Origin: Hydractinia symbiolongicarpus
Taxonomy: Eukaryota; Cnidaria; Hydrozoa; Anthoathecata; Hydractiniidae
Length of the DNA: 64,000 nt
Direction of reading: 5' to 3'
NCBI RefSeq assembly: GCF_029227915.1
Contig: NC_079877.1
Location: forward strand, 16,416,851-16,480,850
Both the position numbers and the translations under genes were made by a program. Each line of letters opens with the position of its first letter. Within the stretch, counting starts at the first letter, position 1. Of this stretch, positions 13,001-25,349 are shown one piece after another. The notes under the pieces were generated by a model. The model ran no database searches. It was not told the DNA's origin and was given only the letters and a program-made list of their open reading frames with translations.

Positions 13001-14742
13001 ATTACTGAAGAAGTTTTGCAGTAAACCGTGCTGTGAAAATGAAAAGGTGGAAAAGAAAGTGAAGTGGAATGAAATCTTAGCCGAAGCTAAATACAAATGC
13101 CCTAAGTAAGGACACTTTGTTAAAAGAAAACCTCATTCCCAGAACCTGTATCTTTGCTATTTTGATATTGAAATAGGCGTGAAGAAATGCGCTGCCTCCA
13201 ATATCCAAAAAGCGAAAAAAGTCCTGGGAACGAGATCGCGGTGTTCACAATAGGTAATTTTTGACATACTGTTGATATGCTCTAGAAAAGAAGATATGGA
13301 AAATCCTATCTCGTGCTGTTTAAAAATTTCAACCTGTTCGTCTTACGAGAAGCGTTCAAAAACACCACCTTACGCGCGTCTTGAGACTTCAAGCCATGAC
13401 TTAAAACAAACGCCATTCAGATTGTCACCGCCCATGCGCCACAAAAACCAGGGATGTCCTGCTGAAAAACAACATGCGGGGATAAAAAGAGAACCAAGGT
13501 TTATCGAGACAACAATAAAGGATGTCTCGAAAGAGAATTTCCATCCCAGGTAAAATTGCTTTTATTGCAACCATCACTACACTGAAAAGTTTTTTAGTCC
13601 TTATATGTCATAATTTTGACCACGTTTCTAGTGTCGATCCAATGTAAAAGAAATACAAATTTCTTTTTTTCTTGCAGTGCTAGAACAGATGGTGAAAAAC
13701 AGCAGGCACCAGTTGACACCACCCAAATACAAATTTCAGTCAGTGGTGGGTCGTTAAAGACTGGTAGTTTTCAAATTATTGAAAAATCCGAACAATTCCG
13801 TGCAGCATTTATACGAAGACACTGCCAACCAGGTTAGTTTTAGATTGGAATAGTACGGACATCGCAAAGGATTAATGTATTCTGTAGCGAAAGTTTATCT
13901 TGATTTTTCCTGTCAACTTGCTAAAAAACAACTCTAGGATACTTTGGGGTGCAGAGCAATATGCTTACCTCTCGAAATCACGAATTAGGCTCCGCTCTCC
14001 CAGAACTCTAGTGGCAGGTCAAAAGACCCAAAGGAAAGTATTAGCTTTTTATTATTGCGTCATTTTTAAAAATTGTTGTCATTTTTACCAAGATTGTAAA
14101 CAAACTCTAGACTTTTTTTGTTTCAGGAGACGGAAAGGAAAATAGAAAAAAGGGGTGCATACGTTGCTTAAGCCCCTTTGAAGCCAGACAAATGTTGCAT
14201 CGCAACGCCTTTCCTTTGAAAAAGACATTAGTGAAGCCGGAACACCAACCCAAAACTGTAGAGCAAAACAACGAACAGAAACGTTTGTGCATACAAAATA
14301 AAACTGGCCAATATGAACGTAAAGTGACGGAAACGAAGGGAAAATTATACCATAAAAAAAGTGAAGTCGTTGCAACGATAATATCGAGTCCAGACTCCTT
14401 AACAAGGTGGGGCGAGATGTTGCTCTTATGATCTGCAAACATGCTGCGCTCCAGACTGTCATATAATGTATTAACCAGAACGAGTGCTCCTATTCGAAAT
14501 GCTAACCGCTACTGCGAGAAACTTAAACTTCATATCGCTGTGTCAATGATAATTATTTTTTATTATTTAGTGCGTTATCGTCAAATTCAGATTTGAAATT
14601 AAGGAAACTGTCGACTCGTTGTACCATGCAAAACATAGAAGAAGTTTTAATGCATGAAAATTTAATCAAGAAAACGACGCTAGCCAATGAAAAAACATTA
14701 TCCAAGAAACGTACAAAGCGAAGAGTGTGTTTTAAAAAATAA
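10044..14742 (+). CDS. AMPK-related (CAMK group) Ser/Thr protein kinase, HUNK/SNRK-like, 13 exons
   Basis: Exons: 10044-10166, 10481-10770, 11253-11311, 11397-11526, 11706-11750, 12146-12240, 12405-12559, 12837-13105, 13185-13253, 13286-13549, 13678-13832, 14127-14406 and 14571-14742. They give 701 residues, close to HUNK length. Kinase motifs: glycine loop LGKGAFARV (22-30), VALK with Lys45, helix-C Glu64, HRD 137-139, DFG 158-160 and APE 182-184. The activation loop LLKTHCGSAEYAAPE places Thr173 at the position phosphorylated by LKB1 in AMPK relatives. A UBA-like segment follows the kinase domain (about 290-330). The rest is a basic, low-complexity tail ending KKRTKRRVCFKK. Oddity: the conserved Asp of the D-x-W-S motif is Glu197 (VEIWS). 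The exon 9 acceptor is the least certain boundary; the acceptor at 13176 would break frame. It appears complete and catalytically competent. Confidence 0.9.
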
Positions 14743-16430
14743 ATATATCATTTTTAAATGGCGTCGTTCCTCATGTATTTATCCATCTCCCTTGTGTCTG
14801 CAACAACACCTTACAAAGTTAATAGAGATCGAGTGATGTAATATTGCATTTTTTTAAATAAGAAACTGACGAATCTATGCTTGATTTTTAGCAAGATGCT
14901 TCAAACTCTACGCATGTTTTCTTGTAACTGGATACCTGGGGTAAACTAGCCCCTAGGAACTCTAAGTGTTTCTTTACTGTGTAAACGTCTTTCTCTCTTT
15001 CAAGTCGCTAAGGGAGTGACAAATTTACGGGTTTCGCGGCGCAAATTTAGCAAATTTAATATATGGAGGGGAGAGTAAAATAGGTCAAAGAAGTAAAAAA
15101 ATAACGTTGGGTGGGAGTCAAATTAAAAAATTGGTGGTAGACCCCACCACCGTTACTCTTATCGCCGAGACCCATGAATAAGTACCCCCCCCCCCCCCCC
15201 TACCATCCCTAAAAACAACATCTAAAATATCCTCACTCTCCCTCTCTAAAATGCGGTAATGTGTTTTTTTGGTCTAAAATTGCGCAATCTTGTGCGAGAT
15301 AAAAGTACTTAACTCAAAATGGCGGAAGGTTAAATATTCTAATGAATCCAAACATCCGTTTTTTTAAAAAATATTTGATAAAACACTTATTTTTGTACAA
15401 ATTCTTCATGTCAAAAAAGATTTCTTAGTGTTTTTTGAATGATTAAACTGATAACCTGTAAGGTGGTGATTAATTTTTGAGATTCTTCATTCTCCTACTC
15501 AAAGCTCTTTGGGAGAAACGTTTGTCAAGAGTATAACGGCGAATGCTGAAATTTTAAAATTTTGTGTGCCTTTATTATTAATTTTCACGTGAATTATTTT
15601 GCGAATGCCTCTTTACACTAAAATAGTTGCAAGCAATATCTTCTCCACTGAAAATTATTAGCGCATGAGATAAAAAAAATAATGCACGGGCTAACTTAAG
15701 AAAAAGAAGATCTAAAGACACCAACTGTTTCTGTCGAATGCTTGCATTAGGATGAATTTGAAAGAAAAGATTTATATGTACTTAAATGTTACCATGTTGG
15801 AAGAAAAATAGTTGTCCAGTTTTCTTGATATCTTATCTTGATGAAATTACAATAACGTTTGTTTTGATGCAAGAATATCGTAGTTTCTCAATCACATCGC
15901 AATAATAACACGCGGTAAGGAAGGAAGCCATTTTGTAGATATTAAAAACAAAGTTCTTTTGACGGTATTTCTTCTCACAAAGACAGTCAAGAAATTGTTA
16001 TAAAATAGATTACAAGTTGGATTTCAAGTCTTAAACCATAATAAAGAACTTGGCTTTTCCAACTTTTTCAAAAGATTAACTTCAGGAAATGTTAAAAACT
16101 ACGCACCCTGGCAAAGGGGTGGGGAGAGAGAAGGGTGTAATATTTAAGAAGTGCTTGTGTCTAAATTTGACAATTTGTGACAAAAATTATTTACAACCCT
16201 TCGCAAAACTATTAAGACAAACACCCCGAACTCCAATTTCAAAGCCGTAGCTTTGTTTTTGGTGATCAAGGACAGTCGTTAAACTCCTCTTGTGGCTGCA
16301 ACATCGGCAGATGGAGGAGGGGGGGTTCCTTACGTTAGTTCCCTTAGTCTCCTTTTTTTTAAATCAACAAAGAATTGTAAACCCGTATTCTACAACAGCT
16401 TTTCAAACATCGTAAACGAGTTTTCAAAAA
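14743..16430. other. non-coding region with a poly-C run
   Basis: No gene was recognised. A run of about 15 C lies at 15186-15200 and a G-rich patch near 16315-16327. Confidence 0.5.
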
Positions 16431-16569
16431 CTTAAATTTTATTAACAACATCTTTACATTTAATGTAAATATAAATATATTTTCTCAATACATACTTTGT
16501 TACTCCTAAAACGATTCTGTTTTTGCCGACATACAGTTTCCAGTATTTTTGGCCAACTTGCCTTTAACT

Positions 16570-16851
16570 TCACACCAAGGTTGCGAGCCAGTAGTAATAG
16601 CGCGCTGTTATAAGAAGCATTTCTTTGGTACTGTTCCCTAATTTCAATCCTTCATAAAGTATTTCGATTCCTTCTGACGTGGAAGGAGATGGTAGACAGA
16701 TCCTTCCAAATCCAACATTCTCACATAAACATGGACTACAAAAAACATCGTCGGTACACGACTGAAAGAAGGGGCAACATTCTATATAGTTCATTATCGC
16801 CAGGATGAAATAACATATAAATAAATAACTCAGCTGGACTCTATAAGTCAT
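16570..16851 (-). CDS. small secreted cysteine-rich protein, unknown function
   Basis: This is a single-exon 93-residue ORF. The N-terminus (MTYRVQLSYLFICYFILAIM) is hydrophobic like a signal peptide. It is followed by seven cysteines in 28 residues with the pattern CC-x5-C-x5-C-x2-C-x-C-x8-C, then a cysteine-free tail of about 41 residues. On the minus strand a TATA-like tatata lies about 95 bp upstream of the ATG, and an aataaa lies about 130 bp downstream of the stop (near 16440). These support a real compact gene, but no family was recognised. It could be a secreted regulatory or defence peptide. A toxin role is possible for a cnidarian but has no direct support. A chance ORF is not excluded. 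Confidence 0.45.
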   Translation of the reverse strand: MTYRVQLSYLFICYFILAIMNYIECCPFFQSCTDDVFCSPCLCENVGFGRICLPSPSTSEGIEILYEGLKLGNSTKEMLLITARYYYWLATLV

Positions 16852-18630
16852 GATATTTAGACTTTAAAGTTCGTGAAATTGTATGTGAAGCCTGCGAAAC
16901 TTCGCATAAATTCTTTATCTGTTTGAATCTTCACAAAATGCTATATATGTACTCGTTAGATTGCTAATGACGATACAGGCTTTGCTTGATATTTCCTGTT
17001 TAAAACGTAAACACATGTTACGTTAGATATGCATGTTATTGTACAGTGCAAAGAAAATATATGGAATTCATTTTTTTATGCTCACGTGTTTACACATTTT
17101 ACGAGCCTTAAGAAAAGTAAAATAAAGGAAAACTTAGGAAAAACAAAAACAATGTTTGATAGTTTTAAAGAACAAGCCATGCTGCGATGGATTTATCACA
17201 TATTTTATGGATAATTATCAAAGTTTTTGTATTCTGTAAATGATTGCATGATTGGGGTACATAATTAGCTGTTTAGGATGTGTGAAGTATAAATGTATCT
17301 AAACACTGTCAGTTAGATTATTCTTACAACCATAAAAGTTTAATACGCTGAATATTACAAGAATCTTCTTTGGAACAAAACAAACCAAGCAAAATACCAT
17401 TTAAACAAAAATCAACACTCAGATCCATCTTTCGTATATCTGTCCTTATTACTTCCTGCCATGATTTCACTTCACAACAAAATATTTTTAGTGAAGTAAC
17501 TATTTTTTTTATTTTTTAGTTGTAAACAAAGTTGCCGAGAAATTCTATTCGTCTATAAAGGAGAATAGCTTTACATGCCGAAAATGTATTAATTCAGGAA
17601 GCTTTTTTGCATCACTACATGAGATTAGAAAATCCATTTGGTAAATATATAAAAATACAAAAATAAAAAAGTATAGCCGAAAAATGTATTGTGGCATTTT
17701 TTGGTCGTTTTTTTCCCCTAAAAGAATCTAAGTTTATTTCAAACAGCTTTAGCAGATTCTGGACTAATTTTATAGAGTTGTTAATGTGTGCAAGAGATTA
17801 TGAAACAGATTATGGAAGAGATTGATTCATGCACTTACATAAAAATGATGTCAATACGTTATCGACGCAAATATAAAACAGCCGAAGGCTACCTAGTTCG
17901 TAGCTTAGGATCACTGCAAAGAAAGCAAAAGTGACTTGCGCCGTCATTATTCATTTTGTCAGCAAAAAATTGTATTAGCCAATCCTAATGCTTAAATTCA
18001 TTCCACTTGGAAATTCAATCCTAGCGGCATAAAAAAATCAGAAGATTTTTTTTTTTGTCTTTTCTGCAAAGTTTTTGTTTTGTCACTGTGAAAATTACTT
18101 TCCTGCGACAATTTTTATTTCATTTTATCAAATTCAGGTGGGTGTATTTCGAAAGAAACTTCCTAGTATCAAAATGACGTTTCTCTCTACCTGAAAAACA
18201 ACAACAACAACACTCCAAATGCAAAATTTAAAAAATAAAAAAGACATTCATAATTTGTAAGTATAACAACAGGATATAATTGAAAATTCAATTTGCTGAC
18301 GAGCCATGAAATTATTTCGTCACTTGTAATGTGCTAGTCAAAACAATGTCAACATTAGAAATATCTCTTTCATAATTATATTCCAGAACTTCCCTTGTTT
18401 TATTGATATATCTGAGTAATTATTAGCAACGTTTTATCGTGTTTCCTACTATCAAGCTGTCATAATCACGTGCATATCCATGTCTTGTAATGTCACCACC
18501 AGCGTGACAAGTATACAAACCTACAATTGTGAATTTGAGCTATAAGACAAATTTTAAATTTGAGCGTGTACAAAGAAGAAACATTAAAATTTATAGGCAA
18601 AACTTAATAATATTATTGTATTCTAAATGT
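16852..18630. other. non-coding, nothing recognised
   Basis: Short ORFs here lack coding character or recognisable domains. The sequence is AT-rich with small A/T runs only. Confidence 0.4.
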
Positions 18631-18639
18631 ATACATTAG

Positions 18640-18768
18640 GTAAACATCGGCTTTGCCTACCCGATTTGTCTGACATGGCATGGATAGATGTGTCAAACAC
18701 GTCCTCCGCTGTGAACCAAACCACATACCTTGTGATTACGAAGCTAACCATAACCACTAGGCCACCTG
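18640..18768 (-). mobile_element. tRNA-derived SINE-like sequence
   Basis: On the minus strand the sequence reads ggtggcctagtggttatgg, which fits a Pol III A box (TGGCCTAGTGG). About 40 nt later comes tggtttggttcacagc, resembling a degenerate B box. A body follows that ends near 18640. This spacing is that of a tRNA head. No target duplication was found. Confidence 0.45.
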
Positions 18769-18769
18769 A

Positions 18770-21430
18770 TTTGCGAAGATGGCGATATCTGTAGCAATCC
18801 CATTGACTGTTGTGAATGTTGTCAATGACTGTTTAATGGTATAGAATGATAGCCTTCAACAGCATCAAAGACAGTCTTCAGGGTGTCGGCAAGTACATAA
18901 GAAGTAGCATCTAATGGAGATGGACAGTTGGTGAGTTTCTTGAGAGCATTGGCTTTTTAGTTTTTAAAAATCCACAACTTAACGTGGAGCCTATTTTTCT
19001 TAGCGATTACAATCATTTTAAAGCACCAATCGACTGATGTTCCAATTGGCATTGACTTAATGATTTCTCTGGCTACTTCGTCATCAAGATCTTGTTTCAC
19101 TCGTTTCTTCCAGTGCCAAGGACTGAAATTGGGATATAGTTGGTAAACGGTTTAACATTAGGCTTTTAAAAATGGCTACAAGGTACTATTTTAAGTTGTT
19201 TATATTGTGTTTTGTTTCTGGAAATTGTAAAACGTTTGGTCTGTGAGGGATGGTGGTGTGCCAGAACAGACTCTTTGTAACTTCATCTCATTGGATGAGG
19301 GTATGAAGGTGGTAGGATGGACAAATCTATGCCAGCTTTTAAGGTTTAGCTAAATTGCAGAAAAATAATGGTTTTCGGGTTGTAACATCTACTATTAAGA
19401 ATGTCATTGGAAGTACTAAAACTTACTTTCTCGACAGGACACAACGTAAAAAAGGCGAAGAAAGGAAGACTTTCTAAAATAAAGATAGTTTGAGGTATTT
19501 ATCATTAAAAAAAAGTTTATTGACTTGTAGACATGAAACTTCTTTTTTGTTCCTCTTATTCTTGACGCACTAAATAAATAATCTGTTGTTGGAATTTGTT
19601 TGCAATTGTGTAAATCAACAGCATAAACAGATTTACGCCTCAATTATTTGCAATTACCAACCCACGGACTTAACGACTAGTTTCATATTATATTTATGCA
19701 ACCTCGATCCTGGCTTGTTGTCTCTTTTTGCATATCGTCAGGGGATTGAGCAGAATCCACCCCCTCCCCAGATTTAAAGGCCTCTAAAATCTCAGTATTT
19801 TTAGGATTAACAAAAACAATTCTTTCCTACTGCAATACATAAATCGTGTATTCGGGCGTATATCCATTTTTGTTTGAGGAAGTTCGCTTACAAGTTCAAT
19901 ATAAAAGGGGAGTATTTAACATCTTAAAAAACTATGATATGGGAAACTGAATTAATTGCCACACCCTTCTACATGGATACAGAAAAGAACATTGGGGGAA
20001 ATAATGAAAGACAAAATAAATATATACAATACAAATCATATAACACAGTACAATATAATACATAAAAAGAGCTGGAAAGAGAATGTTACCTGCTTACCTT
20101 GTATGTGTCTGTTTGATATAATAAAGAATTATGATAAGCACAAACATCTCTCTCTAGTTCAGTTTTTTAATCTTAAAATTAATCTTTAAAAGGTATCTGA
20201 TTTACTACGCACTTTATTTCCCAAAAAAATTTGTTGGAGCGTAATTACCTTTTTGTACAATGTACAAAGAGGAACAACAAATTTATGAGTTATTATTCAA
20301 TGCATAAAGTAAGAATTACCAAACAATTAATGCTGTTTCCAGACATATTCATTCCAGACTTATTTTTTCTTGCTGTGCAAAAAGAATGCGATTGTTGCAA
20401 GACGGAATGATTTGTCATGGAATGGTTGTGAGTTAAGCATGACAAATTGACATTAATGCATCATCCAATCAAACGGCTGAATGTTAATGACTTTTAACTT
20501 AGCATCGTTTTTTCGTGCGTTTTTCGCTTTTCAATAGATATAACATACATCAATCGCGAATGAAATTGACATATCTTTTTTAAAAGAAGGCTGTAGTATA
20601 GTTGGTAACGTTTCTTGGATCATTTTATTATCTTGTAATTGAATGGAGCAGCTGGTCATTTATTTAATTGCAAATACAGGACGATTTGGTAAAAGATTTT
20701 GTAATTTAGTACTATACACGTCACGTTTACTGCAATGTCGGTATGACACATAGCAATCATTCTTCTGCGAGTTTATTAAACCAAAAAATAAGCTTGATTT
20801 TCTAAAAAAAAAACGTAAGCTACTATGATGACGGCCATTTTGGAGATAGTTAAGTTGGTACATTCCGGAAAAAGTCTCTCTTGACCAAGTTTTTGTTTGT
20901 GTCTACATGTTAAGATAATTATTTTAATACAATACTTAGCTAGCCACCAAACTTGAAAAAACTATTTTCAATAAGATTGCTTTTTATGATTCTCATTTCT
21001 TATGCATTTAGTCTTGAATGTAAGAGTCAGAATATTCACTTTTTAGGCAGCCGTTAAACATATAGTTAGCTAAATGGCTGTCTAAAAGTGAATGTACCTC
21101 GCTGAAGCAACCAATTGTTGTTAACTTCATTTCCCAGTGCATTTTGCTTTTAGATAAATTTGCTAACCGCTCAGGGGCCGAGACCCTGAAAACGAGGTTG
21201 TATTTTTGACAGACAGACAAAGTTTTTTTATAGAGATTTTTAAATATTTAAATGTAGCTAGCTAAGGTGTGCTCGAACTATATTTTTACTCACAATTAAT
21301 CTTTTGAACACAAAAGCTTATTGGTATAAAAACCTAGAGGCTCTTGTATATTTAATGGGGAGGTGAGCTTGAAGTTGTTTGAAAGTATTCTTTCTAGGGC
21401 GCTTTACCGGATGCGTGGCAGACATATATA
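18770..21430. other. non-coding, nothing recognised
   Basis: No ORF in this stretch shows a recognisable domain or splice-supported continuation. Confidence 0.4.
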
Positions 21431-23143
21431 CCGTATTTAGGGTGGGCGTTAATTGGAGAGAGGCGTTAATAACAGCGTGGGTGTTTATTAAAAACAATTA
21501 AAAGTTTTAAGTAATAGATTTTATTTTCTTAGGAAAATTATTTAAAAAAATCTTCCTCGTCTTGATCTATTATGTTGAATTCAACATTTGCCTTTTCAAT
21601 ATCGGAGTTCGTTGCAAAATGGTCCACTCATCGAGGATCTGGTAGTTCATTTAACAAAGTCACTTGATCGGACTTGTTGTACCCGCTAAGTAAGTTTGTT
21701 AAGGCCAGAATACAATAGGATATAATATCATTAAATATATTCTATAATACAGTTATAATTTTTCTACAATATACTTACAATTTGTTATAATATCGTTATA
21801 ATTTTATTTAATTTCATAACATTGTTGCCATAACAATATAGCATATAATAGATCTATTGTCACACTAACAAAAGACAATAGAAACCAGATCACCAACAAT
21901 GTTAATAAGGATACGGTAACCCCCTTCAGGGTCATTTTTTAAAACAAAATTTTTTAATTTTTTAGTTTTGATTCTTTGGCATAATTTCCTGATACTTGTT
22001 TTATTCATGGATTATTAATTATTCATAATGTTTAAGTGGGTGTAACCATGATTCTTGCAGGTAAAAGCAAAGGTCTTTGATTTGCTTTTTCTCGAAATAC
22101 AATTTTCAGTCGTAACGGTATATATTTTTGTCGAACACTCCCCTCCATCTTGTCGAAATTGTACAAAAACAAGTTTGTTGCGATAATTATATCTTTGGCT
22201 TCAAAACTTTGCTTTTTTAACGCAGAAGGTGAGGAAATGTCGAGTTATTGATCTATCATGCTTAAAAATAGATAAATCTGTCATAAAACAGCTATTGTAA
22301 AATATGCTATATTTTTGGGGCTACGTGTTGTTTTGAGTAAAAAAGCAAAGTTTTTTAGAGCTGAATAAGAGCTTCGCAATGATATTTTTTTCAACGAACA
22401 AAAACTTTACTGAGGGGAGTGTTCGACAAAATGAACTGGAAGGGTGAATTTTTGTATATAATTTTTTTCTACTTTATGGATTTTTTTTATGAAAATATTT
22501 TATCATCATTCTAGAGATAATTTATTCGGCTTTCAGAATATATATATTTGCTAGGGTTAATATAGCGAGCAGAGGGGATATTTTAAATATACTGAGTATG
22601 TGTCTCAGGGGGTTACCATATCCTTAAAATCAAACTCGTTTGATTTTATTTAAATATTATAGCCATGCAGCAAATTATGAGGTTATGACGCTCATGCCAG
22701 GTGTTGAAATTATACATATTATAGCTATATTATAAAAAATTATGTATTTTAAACATATTTTAAGAAATTATATTGATATTATAAGGTATATTTCGGTGAT
22801 ATTGTACAAGTGTATCAGGCCCTTTACACATATTGCAAAAGTGGTATTAGGTGAAAAACTGTACAAGCGAAAACAAAAATTTATTACGCTGGAGCTAAAA
22901 CATCAAAAAGAAATCAACTACAGAATGTTTCCTTGCTTTTCTTGGTTTGAAACTTTTGTAACTGTCTACTTAACACTAGAAATATATATAAATATACTAA
23001 ATGTTTACACACTTAGTCCAAATAAATAAAGAGGGGCGTTAAATAGAAAGGGAGCGTTTTATACGGTTTTTGATGTTTTAGTGTGGGCGTTTATTGGAGA
23101 GGGGCGTTTAATAGAGAGTGGGCGTTAAATAGAGAGAATACGG
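21431..23143. mobile_element. candidate TA-flanked element with GGCGTT subterminal repeats
   Basis: Begins ccgtattt and ends aatacgg, each flanked by TA. Both ends carry several gggcgtt(a/t)at(t/a) units separated by gagag. Those units are in direct, not inverted, orientation; only the outer 7 bp are inverted. A second element (21907-22626) is nested inside. Boundaries are tentative. Confidence 0.4.
21907..22626. mobile_element. nested TIR element
   Basis: The ends are inverted copies of aaggata(c/t)ggtaaccccc. Further inside lies a second inverted pair, gtcgaacactcccctc near 22132 and gaggggagtgttcgac near 22413. No ORF of note is present, so it is MITE-like. Target duplication was not resolved. 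Confidence 0.6.
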
Positions 23144-23840
23144 TACCTGTACCAAGCGATCCGCCCAGATAAGTAAGTAGTATTGAATGTGCATCGCTCA
23201 ATGTTAATTTTGCACACGCAATTAAATATGTAGACTCACAGACTGTCTCAGTGAGTATATAACAGGGTTTTAGCCCTTGTGTTTTTATTTCAATTAAAGT
23301 TCTGGGGAAGTTTCTTTTTGAAAATCACATTTCTCAAAAGGGCTTTACTGGTTGATCCACATCATTAATATACCTGTAATAACTGCTTGATTGAGTATTC
23401 ATTACAGTTTTACAAGAACTTATTCTGCGAAAAAAAACTCCTGGGTGACTGTTTTAACTGATAAACCTTTTTTCTATTTAACGTTTTTTCTATTTAAACC
23501 GAATGCAAAAGTTATATGCCATGCTTCTTGAAACACGACTCTGCTGGCTGTGTAACAAACATACCTGTGTGAAGCTCTCCTTCTAAAGAAGTGACGTGTA
23601 TCACCTGTGTTTGATCTGAAATTAATCTTTTGAGTACTTTACATCCTGCAAAATATAGTATGGTGGATCACTGTTTTAGCTTTGGCTAATAACATTGTGT
23701 TTTTATTTGCCGAAGTTGTAGAAAAGCTTTGGTAAGGACATTGTGCTTTTAAAGGATATATCACTCCAAGCACTGCATATGTGACACAATATTTTTAATC
23801 ACTCAACATATGAAGAATCAAGAACCACTGATATCTTTTA

Positions 23841-23912
23841 GCCGCGCAGAACTACGTGATTTTCTTCGCGCAGGACCACGTGATTTTGTCGCGCAGAAGC
23901 ACGTGATTTTCG
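23841..23912. repeat. three 24-25 bp repeats with CACGTG-type core
   Basis: Three copies of cgcgcag(a/g)(a/c)(c/g)(t/c)acgtgatttt occur in tandem. Two contain a perfect CACGTG E-box palindrome; the first is ctACGTG. No gene is adjacent within 1 kb. Confidence 0.7.
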
Positions 23913-24170
23913 TATAGGGCCTTTATCAGGCAGTAATAGGCCATACTGGAGCCTTTAGAAGCTTTATGCTACTGTATGCTAAGAATTACTAAATTGGGAT
24001 GCACTAAATTTGTACGACAGAGGAGGATTAGTGTTCTCTTTTGCTCGGATGGCAATCAGTCTCTTTACAGATAGATGGCGAATTGTTTGCGTGCAGCTTT
24101 TTGTGACCCCTCGCATCGCCAATTCTGCATAGAAATATTCCAGAGTAATTTTACTTCAGATATTTTTTAC

Positions 24171-24290
24171 AAGCTCGTGAGCTTGTATTAAAACGCAAAT
24201 GTGTCCTACAAGAATGGAAATTTTTGCCTCTTTGAGCACCGACACGGGAGTATCTCATCTTGGTAACTATTTTTACTTTTTTTTTTTCTT
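24171..24290 (+). mobile_element. fragment of the element inserted at 35361-35888
   Basis: Starts with the hairpin acaagctcgtgagcttgt and continues for about 115 bp to ggtaactatttttac. The same sequence lies in reverse orientation at 35774-35888. A tRNA-like segment with a B-box-like gttcgaatc is present in the other copy and degenerate here. Confidence 0.65.
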
Positions 24291-24340
24291 TTTACTATCT
24301 CGCCTGCGAGGAGAATGTGTTTTCAACTCGTAACTAACTA

Positions 24341-25042
24341 CTTTAATGGGATAAATTTTCGTGGGGATTAAATTTTGCGGTTGTGCTTTTCCGCAAAATT
24401 TTGGAATTTCGCGGGAACCTATTTTCGCGGATGAGGGATGTTATAATTTTTTGCGGGAATTAATTTTGCGGACGAGGACATAATAGCAATTTTTGAATTG
24501 TCTCATCGACCCTCGTTACACCTGTCATTTCTACACCGACCGAGACAAAATGTAGTTTTGGATTTTAGTTCAAAGCTCTTTCAACACAACTATAAGGTCA
24601 GGTAGAACATATCAACTATGGGTAGAATAACGATTGAATTCAAAAAAGCTGATTTTTCATCCGTAACATCGACTACTACTATTTCACTTCGTGGGGGATG
24701 TAAGGAACTTTCAATTGTTCATCCGTGAGGCTGGAAGCAAAGGATCGATATCCTTGAAAGGGTCAACTGATTCGAAACCTTTGTCAATTTTCTCTTATCT
24801 TTTCATCTTCAGTACTCGGTTGAAAAATTATGCCTACAAAAAAGAAAGCCTCAGGGACTTTGAAAACAAAGAAAAACTAAAATTTAATATTTTCGATCGA
24901 GCCATTTTTCAAAATTTTCGCGGGGACAAATTTTCATGGCTGGCCTGATTCCAAATTTTCGAAGGGACATATTTTTGCGTATAGCACCCAAATCCGCGAA
25001 ATGCACGAAATTTAATCTCCGCGAAAATTTATCCCATTAAAG
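24341..25042. mobile_element. 702-bp MITE, TA target, TIR CTTTAATGGGATAAATTTTC
   Basis: Starts ctttaatgggataaattttc at 24341 and ends with its reverse complement at 25042. TA dinucleotides flank both sides. The interior has repeated ttttgcgg/ttcgcggg blocks and no convincing ORF. Degenerate relatives, with ttttgcg blocks and ctttaa(g/a)gg ends, occur near 25130-25260, 41602-41965, 51190-51295, 53160-53270 and 54925-55258. Confidence 0.75.
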
Positions 25043-25349
25043 TAACCAAATGGTCAATTGCAACGTCACAGATTTAAACTTCGTACCTAAACTCTCTAAG
25101 TACTTAGAAGTCATCTAAATGAAGTTTCAGGCCAAACTTTCGCTATTTTTAGAAAAAGTTGATATTTTGCGAAAATAACTTTTGCGAATTTCAGGTTAAA
25201 TTTCTTACCGGGTAGAAATTTTCGCGAAAAGGGGCGAAAATTAAAGACCTTTTACTGCAGATGAACATCTTATAATTGTTGAAGGCAAAGATTAACCAAG
25301 AAAAATGTAACAATTTGAACAAGTAGATGTGCATTGAAGGCATACTTAC

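Noticed and set aside
13177-13253. Kinase exon 9 starting at the first AG (13176)
   Set aside because: That frame runs into a stop in exon 10. The acceptor eight bases downstream keeps the frame open and gives a basic PPISKKRKKSW-type peptide.
14085-14462. 125-aa and 111-aa minus-strand ORFs
   Set aside because: They are antisense to kinase exon 12.
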